In this document: one piece after another, positions 1 to 9,765 of the stretch
Position numbering within the stretch: position 1 is the first letter of the stretch
Layout of the letters: each line of letters begins with the position of its first letter
Origin: Prostheceraeus crozeri
Lineage: Eukaryota; Platyhelminthes; Polycladida; Euryleptidae
Reading direction: 5' to 3'
Assembly (NCBI GenBank): GCA_907163375.1
Contig: CAJQUW010003226.1
Location: forward strand, 1-64,000
Length of the DNA stretch: 64,000 bases
Position numbers and translations under genes: made by a program
The notes under the pieces: model-generated
Told to the model about the DNA's origin: nothing
The model's input: only the letters and a program-made list of their open reading frames with translations
Databases searched by the model: none

Positions 1-413
1 GAGCTGACGTCGACGGATGGTGGACCAGCAAATACGTCAACTTTCAATTTTGCACCATCTTCTTCATAATGACTGAACGTTATCAGGTCCTGCAGGCATG
101 TGTTGAAATATCGCGTTCTGTTATAACAATAACAGCGAGAATTAGCAGGAATTGTCTCAGTTCCACTTAGTGGTTGGAACACTTCTTCAAGCCAAAATTT
201 GGTCACTCTTGTCAGCACTTCAATCAATGCGTTCATTAGGATTTTCTGCACCTCAACGTTGTCTTCACACTTGTAGAATTTTACAATGTCCTCCATCAAA
301 TCTACTAAGTCAGCTTTGTAACCTGTTACGTCGTCACTACAATAAAGTATAAATCCTTTGAATTTCTTGCCTTGATGAACAAGTGCTACAGGGATATAAC
401 TGCTGAAGGTCAT
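1..413 (-). CDS. Unrecognised protein, N-terminal part, runs off the left edge
   Basis: A single open frame starts at an ATG (413..411) and continues with no stop to base 1, giving about 137 residues. An in-frame TGA lies 12 bases upstream of the ATG, so this ATG is a credible start. The protein begins MTFSSYIPVALVHQG and continues KKFKGFILYCSDD. A cysteine-rich patch (CYCYN) follows near residue 100. I recognise no domain. Codon use looks coding: most third positions vary freely and no stops occur. It lies 116 bases downstream of the RING ORF on the same strand, with no clear splice acceptor between them. They may be two adjacent intronless genes, or this may be an exon whose start I have misjudged. 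Confidence 0.5.
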   Translation of the reverse strand, partial: MTFSSYIPVALVHQGKKFKGFILYCSDDVTGYKADLVDLMEDIVKFYKCEDNVEVQKILMNALIEVLTRVTKFWLEEVFQPLSGTETIPANSRCYCYNRTRYFNTCLQDLITFSHYEEDGAKLKVDVFAGPPSVDVS

Positions 414-431
414 GCTCAACCTTGTTCAATG

Positions 432-450
432 AATGAATGAATGAATGAGT
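432..450. repeat. Short (GAAT)n microsatellite
   Basis: About four copies of a GAAT unit lie between the two left-edge minus-strand ORFs. A short TC-rich run (tctctctctc) follows at 468..478. Confidence 0.7.
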
Positions 451-529
451 GAAACGAGAACCATTATCTCTCTCTCTTATAGCCAGGCTAAAGCATTAAT
501 GACCAATGAAAAGCGAGCTTGATGAGTCA

Positions 530-1066
530 TCATGATCTATACACATTCGTATATGATGTTACAAACCCTTGACAAAGAGGACATTTCTTTATATTATTAT
601 TATTCTGTTTATGATAACAATGAGAACATAAAACAAAGTGTTCACATGGGACCAAGAGAATGGACCTTGGTCGTTCAAAGCATTCAACACAGTTCACTTC
701 GCACAGCAATTTAAATGTCTCGTTTTCCAATTTTCGCCTCTCATCCAAATGAATTCCACGGTCTGCCGAAGAACTTGGAGAAATAATTTTTGACGAATGT
801 CTCTCTTCTGATCTCCCAGTCACGTCTCGTTGGTTCAAAATTGCTGTCTTAAATTCAGGTATCTCATTATAATTTGATGGCGAAAAATCTTCTATCCAAC
901 TGTGATCTAAATTTAGTCTTGTAGTACTTTCAAGTAAATCCATTAACCGCTCAATTAGTTCGCCAGCTCGGATGGTTTCATTTAAGTTTGTAACTGTTTT
1001 TATAGCTCGCAATGAAAAACCAAGATCTCTTGCAACAATCCATGATGTTGGACGACCATTCATCAT
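530..1066 (-). CDS. UBA-RING E3 ubiquitin ligase-like protein, IAP-like C-terminus
   Basis: The frame from the ATG at 1066 gives 178 residues. Residues 1-45 resemble a UBA domain (ARDLGFSLRAI, then a leucine-rich helix ending in LMDLLE). The C-terminus is a clear C3HC4 RING: C-x2-C-x11-C-x-H-x3-C-x2-C-x11-C-x2-C, with PCEHFVLC at its core. The H-x3-C spacing and a RING at the extreme C-terminus ending in ...VYRS are typical of IAP (BIRC) and rififylin/RNF34 proteins, which transfer ubiquitin to target proteins. No BIR domain is visible, so the protein is a fragment, is spliced to upstream exons, or is a BIR-less relative. An asparagine run (QNNNN) inside the RING comes from an ATT repeat. The frame stays open upstream to 1129 but without another ATG. 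A (TA)n tract immediately precedes the start. Confidence 0.7.
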   Translation of the reverse strand: MMNGRPTSWIVARDLGFSLRAIKTVTNLNETIRAGELIERLMDLLESTTRLNLDHSWIEDFSPSNYNEIPEFKTAILNQRDVTGRSEERHSSKIISPSSSADRGIHLDERRKLENETFKLLCEVNCVECFERPRSILLVPCEHFVLCSHCYHKQNNNNIKKCPLCQGFVTSYTNVYRS

Positions 1067-1240
1067 ATATATATATAGAGTGTGATAGAAATTTGACAAA
1101 AGAACACAAAATAGAAATGAAGGATTCAATGGTCACAATGGTCACAATGGTCACAATTGTCTCAATCGAACACAAACCATAATAATAATAAACAATTCTC
1201 CATGCATAGATATAGATATATATATATATATATAGATAGC
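1064..1240. repeat. (TA)n and GGTCACAAT simple repeats
   Basis: Short TA/ATAG tracts at 1064..1080 and 1203..1240 flank three tandem copies of ggtcacaat (about 1130..1157). Confidence 0.7.
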
Positions 1241-1289
1241 CTTCAACATAATCATTCAAAAAAATAAATAAAATAACAAGAAGTTCAGC

Positions 1290-1577
1290 ATTAGAACATC
1301 TGCGTACTCATCCTCAACACAATTAGAACATTACGTACTCATCCTCAACACAATTAGAACATTATGTATTCATCCTCAATACAATTAGAACATCTGCGTA
1401 CTCATCCTCAACACAATTAGAACATTATGTATTCATCCTCAATACAATTAGAACATCTGCGTACTCATCCTCAACACAATTAGAACATTACGTACTCATC
1501 CTCAACACAATTAGAACATCTGCGTACTCATCCTCAACACAATTAGAACATTACGTACTCATCCTCAACACAATTAC
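1290..1577. repeat. Minisatellite, about ten 28-30 bp units
   Basis: Tandem copies of a unit built on acaattagaacat followed by cgtactcatcctcaac. Units differ at one joint (ctgcgtact, tacgtact or tatgtatt), and the variants recur in a partly alternating order. This suggests that pairs of units were duplicated together. Confidence 0.85.
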
Positions 1578-1783
1578 AGCAATCCTCAACATTTCAATCC
1601 TCACACTTTGCCATTCATGTTCAAATTAACAAGTCTAGAACATTTAAATGTACCTTACCGAACTCACATCATCAACACATTACACTATTCTCTTCACAAT
1701 ATAACACAAAACAGTACAATTGTGTTCGCAATCAACACTTCAAATAACAGACGACTACAACCACAAGATCAACTTTAAAAACA

Positions 1784-1867
1784 AATCGGTACATTAGGTT
1801 CCAATTCAAAATGTACTCATCCTGATCGGTACATTTAGGTTCCAATTCAAAATGTACTGATCCTGGG
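1784..1867. repeat. Two tandem copies of a ~42 bp unit
   Basis: The unit atcggtacattaggttcc plus about 24 more bases occurs twice in a row with few differences. It is followed by an AATT-rich stretch (1905..2045) dominated by caatcaattaatt motifs. Confidence 0.7.
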
Positions 1868-2181
1868 ACAGTATGAGCCCTTTTAATACTACTATGCAGC
1901 AATCAATTAATACGAATTGGAAAAATATCAATCAATTAATTGAAATTCTATATTCTAGCCAATTAATTAATTGGTTTAAATTGGTGTATCAACCAATCAA
2001 TCAATTGGCTCCAATTAATTAAAAAGTAATTGGGGTCAATTATTTTTGACAATCCTTGATGCTTGTGAATGTACATGATTTATATTCAATTGTGTGGGAT
2101 TTTGCCATCTTCATTTATGAACAACAATTGCGAATAAAAAACTATCATAGTCTATTCTTACACGTTCTTCTCTATTTTCAG

Positions 2182-2352
2182 GAATTAATACATATTGGTG
2201 GAATATCTTCAGTCCCTCCGGAAGTTCGTTTAAGTTCATTCTTGATGCTGATGGCGCAAATATGCGGGCATCCTACGAAGACCGTCTACGAATCCTTAGA
2301 ATTCCAACCCCTCAACGTCTTCGACTTGATATCTTCGACTGACTCTCTGTGA
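2182..2352 (+). CDS. Terminal coding exon of an unrecognised gene
   Basis: A strong acceptor (tctctattttcag, AG at 2180..2181) precedes an open frame that reads ELIHIGGISSVPPEVRLSSF and ends in ...LISSTDSL with TGA at 2350..2352 (56 residues). The composition is protein-like and richer in GC than the flanks. The frame is also open upstream to 2056, but the acceptor and the AT-rich upstream sequence suggest that part is intron. I do not recognise the family. Earlier exons would lie to the left on the plus strand, but none is evident in the first 2 kb, which carries minus-strand ORFs and a minisatellite. The gene may therefore begin outside the window. About 1 kb of non-coding sequence after the stop is probably 3' UTR. 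Confidence 0.5.
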   Translation, partial: ELIHIGGISSVPPEVRLSSFLMLMAQICGHPTKTVYESLEFQPLNVFDLISSTDSL

Positions 2353-3694
2353 TTCCGGTGCTTTCTTCAACTTGCGGACTTGCGGTTGTGACTTGAAGCG
2401 TTTTCAAGATTTTGAAGGGTTCAGTCTCGTGAACATTTTTTCTCCCAGTGTCGATTGGAATTTACTACCCCATTATGTTGTTTGATCGTAATCCCTACTG
2501 GACTTCAAGACAAACATGTTCAATGTTTTCATGCTGCTAAATTAACTTTGTGACATATCTATTATCTGTATAGGATGCAGGTTACAATTAGTTTGTTCAT
2601 CTATTCGTTGTCAATCGCCTTAGCTTTGTTTTTTTATGCACCTATGGTAGGAATATAAGTACTCAATCATTATGAAGGACTCTGCAGACAATTGACGGCC
2701 TTGTTGTGCTCCAAGCATTCCCTCGAATATTGTTCAAACTCTTTTTCGTGTTGAATTGAATGATTTGAAATGCAACTAAAAACTGTGAGCTTCAAAGCTT
2801 TATTGTACATTTCTATAAAAAATATTTTGACAATTCACTTTGAAATTTCGTTGTAATAAGACAGTTTTCAAGAATTTCCGTAACTGTGTTTTCCATGACA
2901 TTGACTGATTTGTTAAGAATTTTGCTGCAAAAAACTTTTTAACTTACTGAATGCCTTTCACTGTATATTTTTTTGACTCGCTCTGTATCTGACGACACGC
3001 TTTGTACTGAATGTAGAAAAAAATTTCTGAACGTTTTGATTTTTATGTAGTCGGCATATGTCCTGGAGTTTTGCAAAGTATGCTCGAATCGTGTTATATA
3101 AATTATTCAGACTTGTCGATTGTTAATGCTTATGAAATCTGATGGTACTTTATACATGAATTGTTCGGATTCTCAAAAAAATAATAATTCCCTTTGTGCA
3201 TACTAGAAATCCATTTTTTGCTTCTTATTTGAAATTTAATACATGCATGATCGAATTATGGAAACTGTTTTTCTTTCTTTTAATTCAGAATAATTAACGG
3301 GAGCATTTTACGATATGGTAATAAATAAGGGTAGGGATTATACTGATACCAGTAGCATCTAGAAGCTCTATTTCGGAAAGAGAAAAATTAGGCACCAGTG
3401 GGCACGAACTTAGGCGCCAAGGTTTCGTGCCTACTCGTGCCTTGTGTTGGTTAGAATTGATGCCTAAGTTTCGTGCTTAATTCCAGGGAAATTTCGTGCC
3501 TTACAGTTTACAGTGGTGCATTTTGGTATCTATGATTGCTGATTTTTAGAGTGTCGACACAACTTGGTAGTCAAAATCATATCTCAATATTATTCCCACA
3601 AAAATGACTTTAATTCTTCTATTCTTGAGGTAAATCAGAATTTGAAAGCATGCGAGGATAATGCATGGATCGACAACTCAATCATTATTGTATA
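2353..3694. other. Probable 3' UTR and intergenic AT-rich DNA
   Basis: No credible reading frame was seen. A small foldback lies at about 3387..3515, where gcacgaacttaggc pairs with gcctaagtttcgtgc, and it may be a decayed MITE. Confidence 0.5.
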
Positions 3695-6278
3695 GGTACC
3701 ATCTCCTAATAACGCCCACATTTGGACCAGAATGAACCCAGACGAAAAAATATTGCAGGTAGAGATTTTCTTTTTTGACTATCGTATTTGTGTTATCGTC
3801 AGCTATTTCCATGTACTTTTTTATTAAAAATTTCAAATGCCAACATACATAAAATCCTCTTCAAGTAAAATGTGCAGAAAACTCGATTTTATCAAATTAA
3901 GGCCCTTTTAACGCCCATCATATGTTTTTTGTTTTTTGTTCTATTTTGATCCTCTAAACCGTACAAATTGTAGAAAATACTGTCAATATACACTCCCAAG
4001 TATGTTACAATGATTAAAAAGACAATTCTTTAAATATGAACACATGTAATTTACATGAAAATATGAAGCTAAGAATCTGTGAAAATTAATGCACATTTGA
4101 TTTAATCAATCAAATTAAAGTTCGTTGATTTGATTAGTTTATTCGATGCTAAAACAATGAGAATTCAGTAAGATTAATTATACAAGCTCACTTTGAAGCA
4201 AACTCACATTCTGCACAAGCGAAATACTCGTCGTCTTTCGTCAAACCAACACAAAGTTCATGAAACCACACATCACACATTGAACACCGTCTCATATCAC
4301 TAACAGAAGATTCATCACAAATTGGACAATACCAATCCTCACTTACGTGACTCGAACACAGTGGCCGGTCCATTTCGTTGGAGTGACTAAGAACGACTGG
4401 CCGGTCAACATAAGAGGTCTGGTCAGTTCGCGTTGGATCGGGGCTCGGAGGCATCGTGTCTCAATCAATGTTGAATGGCTAGGAATTATTGGAGTCTCTT
4501 CTCTGGAGGACGAAGTCGTCGAAAGAATTAATGCTTTGTAATTCAAGCTTTTCTTTCTCTCCTGCTTTTTTTGAGGTTTGTCTTTTTTTTGGGGTTCTCA
4601 TTATTTCCGTAAATGATGTTGCATGATTATTTTCTTTCTGTTCGTCAATTGACAATTCGCGACTGGATATCTCACTTGGACAAAAGGCATAATCAGGAAT
4701 GGCATCTTCATCGAATGGGTAGATCCCGCATTTTCTGAATCCACTTTGAATGTTCGTAATAGTCATTGATTTAGACCAAGCAGGAGTAAACACCTTTCCA
4801 AACAAATCTTTCGTTAGCTTTCGTTCTGGACTGAGTCTCCAAAACTTCAGTAACTCTTGGTCCCAGTAGGATTCAAACGAGCGGAAAACAGCCACGTCCA
4901 GCGGCTGTAATTCATGTGTTGTGTTGGACGGCAAGCATAACATCACAATGTCTAAATCATGTGCTTTTGCTGCTATATCTATTGATAAATGGCATTTTGC
5001 TCCGTCAAGCACTAAAAGCACTTTTCCCGATGGCTTAAACTTTGCAATATGTTGCAGCCATTTGAGGAATAATTCCTGACTCATGTTCCCCTTTTCTGCC
5101 ATTACGAAAGGCGAAAGTGGAGGAAGGTCATCACCATAAGTAGGCTTCTTCAATTTCCCCTTGAAGATGATCATGGGAGGAATAGGAGTACCAAGAGCAC
5201 TAACGCAAGAGACAATCGTAACACTCTCACCATGTTCGGGAGCAACTAAGTGTAGCCGCTTGATACCTCGTTCAGCAACAACCTTTTGTTGGTGGTGTAA
5301 GGACAAACGACATCCTTTCTCATCGATGTTGAATATTCTGTCTGGTTTGTCGAATATATCAAGATCAGTCATAGTTTGCTTCAACTTAGAATAATAATCA
5401 CCAACAATAAAACGATTGAGTTTTTGCGCCCTAGCTGGGTTCATTGACTGAGCCTTTCTGAGGGAAAGTTCAGGCCACCGTTTCATGAATAATCTGAACC
5501 ACTTGGTGCCGACAACAATCTCACTCTGGGAATGTTTCTTCTGTAGATACAACGATACGAAATCGCGAATCATTTTTGAGGAGAGTGGAAGACCTAAACT
5601 TGCAAACCTTTTGATCCGTTCAACGAGTTCACTTTCCTCCCCGATGAGGATAATAACCCTCTCCTTCCTAAGCGCTTTTCCGAAGAGCCAGAAGCAATGT
5701 GAGATCGTAGAGTCCATCGGGGTATATTGAAGCGTTGAGAAGCTTGACGCACGGACAGGCCACTTTTACCAGGTCTTTGGACGGCTTTGAGAGCATTATC
5801 CAGATCTACCTGCGACCAAGTTGCACCGCGTTTCTTTTTTTCAGCCATAAACCTGAAATGAAGGAGAAACATAGAATGGCGATTGATGTACCGCTGCAAT
5901 AGGCCTATATATTCACTTCTGACTAGACCATGTCATTCAAAATGTCTGGCGGTGTGCTTTTTGTGCAATTGCAGTCTAATACAGTAATACTGAAGCTATA
6001 GCGTCTGCGCTTAAACAATTCTCAAACGAAAAATTTTAAATACGAATGAACGCAAGCTTAGTTCAGGCTTTTAGGCTACTTTCTGAAAAATAATGAAGAT
6101 TCGGATGACTGGCATCATATAATTAGGCTATTATGGCATCATACTGTAGTCATATATCAGCATAGTACAAAACCAATACCCAGATTGCATGGAAACCTAT
6201 TCAATTGTATGTTTTAGTAGATGTCCTAATAATGCCCACCATGAAAATGTGATGGGCGTTATAAGGGTAGGTTGGAAC
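3695..6278 (-). mobile_element. Tigger/pogo-type DNA transposon, 2.58 kb, TA target duplication
   Basis: The left end (ggtaccatctcctaataacg) and the reverse complement of the right end (gttccaacctacccttataa) both lead into aacgcccaYcaca. They form imperfect terminal inverted repeats of about 25-30 bp. TA flanks both sides (3693..3694 and 6279..6280), as expected for the Tc1-mariner superfamily including pogo/Tigger. The transposase is on the minus strand and is broken. Additional end-like motifs at about 3905 and 6218 mean the exact ends could shift, and a related MITE may abut the right end. Confidence 0.8.
4188..5848 (-). pseudogene. Tigger-like transposase with N-terminal HTH, DDE core and C-terminal PHD-like zinc finger, frameshifted
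   Basis: Reading from MAEKKKRGATWSQ at 5848, the first frame carries a CENP-B/Psq-type helix-turn-helix (LSVRQASQRFNIPRWTLRSH). Near 5640 the frame shifts into a long frame (to 4479) with the DDE_1 superfamily core. The first aspartate is in NIDEKGC, the second in VLLVLDGAKCHLS, and the third in LQPLDVAVF, so the catalytic triad is intact. A second frameshift around 4480-4450 separates a C-terminal module (4188..4345) with WYCPIC, RRCSMCDVWFHELC and ACAEC, a PHD-type C4HC3 finger. At least two frameshifts make the copy inactive. The protein would have cut and joined the element at TA sites in the nucleus. Confidence 0.85.
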
Positions 6279-6640
6279 TAATAATTTATGGTTCATTATT
6301 TTTATTATAGCTAACTAGGATGGTTCCTAAGACTTCCGTCAGGTGAAGCAAGCACTTAAGTTTCATCTAACTTCAAATCTACCTTAGGAACTCATGTATC
6401 ACACTTACCACGTCGTCGCAATGGAAATGTCGATGAGAAGTCAGACTTGGTGTTAAAGCACAACGAACGTGATCCCATTAACTGCAGTGACTCATGGCAT
6501 TCCAACTCCTTCCCATTTGACATCGCAGCAGCTCTATCATTAGTGCAGAGGGTCAACCAATCAAAACTGCGGAAATTCATCGCTAATCATAAGAGCAAGG
6601 GAGGCGGGCATTATAAGGGCATGGGCGATATTTGGCACTA
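6217..6640. mobile_element. Possible MITE related to the adjacent Tigger element
   Basis: tcctaataatgcccacc at about 6221 has the same orientation as the left Tigger end. An inverted counterpart, gcgggcattataagggc, lies at about 6605..6621. Together they could bound a roughly 420 bp non-autonomous copy overlapping the Tigger right end. Boundaries and target duplication are uncertain. Confidence 0.35.
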
Positions 6641-6659
6641 CTACCTTAGTTGACCAAGT

Positions 6660-7225
6660 GACGGGAGATCATCTCTTCGGAGGAAGCGAAGAAAAATCGA
6701 AGTCAAAACTCCCATGTTTTCAATTTATAGGCTGATATAATAAAGTAAAAATTGAACTTGTCAGCAAGATAGGCATTCGACGGTCAGTCTTCGAATGGCA
6801 CCTATGAAGCTTTTGTGAAAGTTTATATAGGAATGAATAATGTCAGGAACTATGTTGCATGTATGATGGGCTATCGAATTGTGAAGTTAAATTGTCAAAA
6901 GGTAATTCATGTTTAAATGTGATTTATGTTGCAAGCCTTGCTGCTGATTGTTGAATAAGATGTTTGATATAATTATTTTATTTAATTAATTTTTAAACAA
7001 TATTTCGGAGTTATTGTTAAAACTCCGTTATAAATTATATCAAACCTTATCATTTATATAATTTATAAATTATATTTAACTCCATTCTCACGTTTTCCTA
7101 ATTCATGTTTCCATGATTGCTGGTTAAGTTGTGTGATTGATTTGGCTTCTGTTATTGTTGTGTCTTGTGTGTTGGTCAGTGAGCTAATGAGACGAACCAA
7201 AGAACTCCCGATGTCGCCAGCATCA
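6660..7225. other. AT-rich intergenic DNA
   Basis: No gene or element end was recognised in this stretch. Confidence 0.5.
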
Positions 7226-7330
7226 TTATGTCTTTTGCATGTTCATTAAGAGCGTTCGATGTACTTTGTTAATTGCACTCTTATGCTCTTGATACCTGGC
7301 ATTAGGCAGTGTCGCTGTCTTGTCGATGTA
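7226..7330 (-). pseudogene. Relic of a Penelope-like GIY-YIG endonuclease
   Basis: A minus-strand frame reads YIDKTATLPNARYQEHKSAI. It resembles the YIGxTxRSLxxRxxEHK core that follows the GIY half of GIY-YIG nucleases in Penelope-like retroelements. A stop follows after about 15 more residues. It is short and degraded, so the assignment is tentative. Confidence 0.35.
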
Positions 7331-7482
7331 AAAATTATTACACATTCTACGGGTAAGTAAGGTAAGGTAAGGATGTGTATATTTCAGTAAATGAAAATCA
7401 GAAAGTGACACGATTAAAATAATGCATGATAACATCATAATCAGTTCATGCTTAGACAAAAGTTATAGAAGCGCTGACGTCA

Positions 7483-8121
7483 TTACCCGTTGTACATGTA
7501 TTCGTTATATTTCTGATAGTACCATGGGAAGAAGGAATTTAAGCGCCTTGAAGTGTGACACACAGGAAGGCAAAAATGGCCAGTATGAGGAAAACGACAA
7601 GGCAAGCATATATTCAGTGGGTGAATACCATCTCCGCAACTTCGTAGAAAATTGAGCCCTGCCGATGCAAATCGCTCTTCCATCAATGGGAAGAAGCTGC
7701 AAGTACATTCTTCACCACATATCAATCTATGGGCTCTTTTCTGAAAGCGCTCTACTTTCCTTAACAAACAAGCGGGGACATGACCATAAGCTGGTGAGGC
7801 GTATAGGAATAAAGATGTGATGATGGCATGATAAATCATTGAGAGCTCCTTAGATGAAACAGTATATTTCAAGCATCGAATAATATGTAGTCGACTTGAA
7901 GCACGTGATAAAATTCCAGAAAAGTTTAGTGACCAGCTCAACGAGTTTGAAAAAATCAATCCAAGAATCTTGACGGACTCCACTGTCGTGAACCCTGTAT
8001 CTGTAGGGAGAGTGTATGATCGTGTGTATATGTATGTATGGGTGTATTTGTACACTACAAACTTTCCCCGGCAAATAAATCTATTACATTTGAAGCAAAT
8101 CTCCCAATTACAATTATGCAT
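7483..8121 (-). pseudogene. C-terminal part of a non-LTR (CR1/L2/jockey-type) reverse transcriptase
   Basis: The frame includes VESVKILGLIFSNSLSWSLN, the typical post-palm segment (KFLGV-D-SLSW). It continues with helices resembling the thumb of LINE reverse transcriptases (ITSLFLYASPAYG, then RKVERFQKRAHRLICG) and ends in LPVCHTSRRLNSFFPWYYQK, a common C-terminal ending of these polyproteins. The catalytic palm is absent, so the copy is 5'-truncated, as LINE copies usually are. It sits just downstream of the CNG gene, on the same strand. Confidence 0.75.
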
Positions 8122-8287
8122 ACCTATGTTGTGATTCCCTATTCATTATCAATCAACACCTCTACTACTACTTTTACCACATGGGTTATGAAACCGAGAT
8201 ATGACAGGAAATTCTGTCCATTCAGCAAGCCTGTTGAAGATGTCAAAAATTGCGAAAACGAATTTTGCGTTTTCAGAGTTCGCTAGA

Positions 8288-8293
8288 TTTATT
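8288..8293 (-). terminator. AATAAA polyadenylation signal for the CNG channel gene
   Basis: AATAAA on the minus strand begins 43 bases after the channel stop codon. It implies a very short 3' UTR, though a later signal could also be used. Confidence 0.6.
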
Positions 8294-8335
8294 TTCAGTC
8301 ATTTAACAAAGTTTAAATAGAAAAATCCAATATCT

Positions 8336-9765
8336 TCATTTTGGAGAATAATCCAATAAATCAGTCACAGAGATATTTTCGTCCTTGAAGCTGTTTTCCA
8401 AGCGGGTAAGCCGTCGTTTCAAATTAGATTGAACAGCATTGAAATCAGCTAGAAGTCGCGCGAATCGCACGTGCAAATGAGACAGATTGTCATCTAGCTT
8501 ATCAACGCGAGTATCCAAATGTTCTTCAGCTGTTTGAGCTTCAGACACAGCTTTTTCATCGAGAAGGTTATCTTTCCGCAAAAGCTCTTGACCGCGAACA
8601 ATTAGCTTCTTCTTTGCTTCAGGATACTCACTAAGTGTTTCCCACAGGTCAGTTTTACTTAAACAAAATAAATCTGAGTAGCCAATACTACGAACGCTGG
8701 CTGTCCGTCGATTTCCTGTTTTGTTACCAGCGATGTTGAGGACACTTACTTCTCCAAATACACTTCCTTCGCTCAGTGTGGCGAACACCGTTTGACCATC
8801 TTCAGCAACAACGCTCAGTCGCCCTCGTTTAACAATGTACATTTCTTTCCCTATATCACCTTTCCTGCAAATGTAGTCTCCTGGACTAAATACTTGAAGT
8901 TTCAACTTTAACACGAGTTCGACTAGAAGTCCTGGTTCACAATCTTGAAATATACTGACTCGCTTCAAAGTCTCGAAGTGCACATGGATAGCTATTTCAG
9001 CTTTGAGTTTGTCAGGAAGAGATGATAAGATAGATTCCTCATCCAGCGATTGTTTATTTGTCCACAAATAATCGAACCATCGTATGACGCGCCGCTCTAG
9101 TTCTTTGTCGACTTTACGGAACTTCATGTAGCGCTTGACACCATCCATTTTCATTTGAAATTCGGTCCTAGCTGCATTCATATTTGTAATCATTGACCCA
9201 ACATTTCCAACAATAGTTGCAAATATTAATACTCCAATAAGAAAATCTAGAGTAACGAATACGAACTCAGCTGTCTTCACAGGTCGAGGTGTTTCCCCAA
9301 TTGTGGTTAACGTTAGAGTCGACCAGTACAGACTGTAGATATATTGTCTGGAAAAGGAATTCCAATCACCAGTTACATTGATTGATGACTCTGTAGATAT
9401 GACATCTGTTGATCGAGGAGGATAAACCCATCCATCGCTGCCAAGTCCGTATAAAGATGATATCGCAAAAAATATGCAGGCGTTCCAGTGGATGATAATC
9501 AATATCGTGAAGATGAGGATCATAATTCGAAACACGTTTGGGAAATTAGAGCGTGTTTCTATACGATCGAAAAATTCCAAAAGACGATTGACTTTGCATA
9601 ACCTGTTAAGACGAAGCCACGTGAATTGAAATCCAAGCTGAGGTATTATGAAAAAAATATCTGTTGGAAATATACTAATTATATCCAATTTAAAAGATAC
9701 ACGTTGCAAGTAATTTTCTCTGAGTTTCAAAACGTCCCGCACAATCAAGCCTTGATCCAAATAAC
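8336..9765 (-). CDS. CNG channel coding exon 4 (S3 to C-terminus)
   Basis: This single 1430-base exon holds S3-S6, the pore, the C-linker, the nucleotide-binding domain and the C-terminal coil, ending in ...LLDYSPK and a stop at 8336. The acceptor is ttctttacag. No frameshift or missing key residue was seen, so the gene looks functional. Confidence 0.95.
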
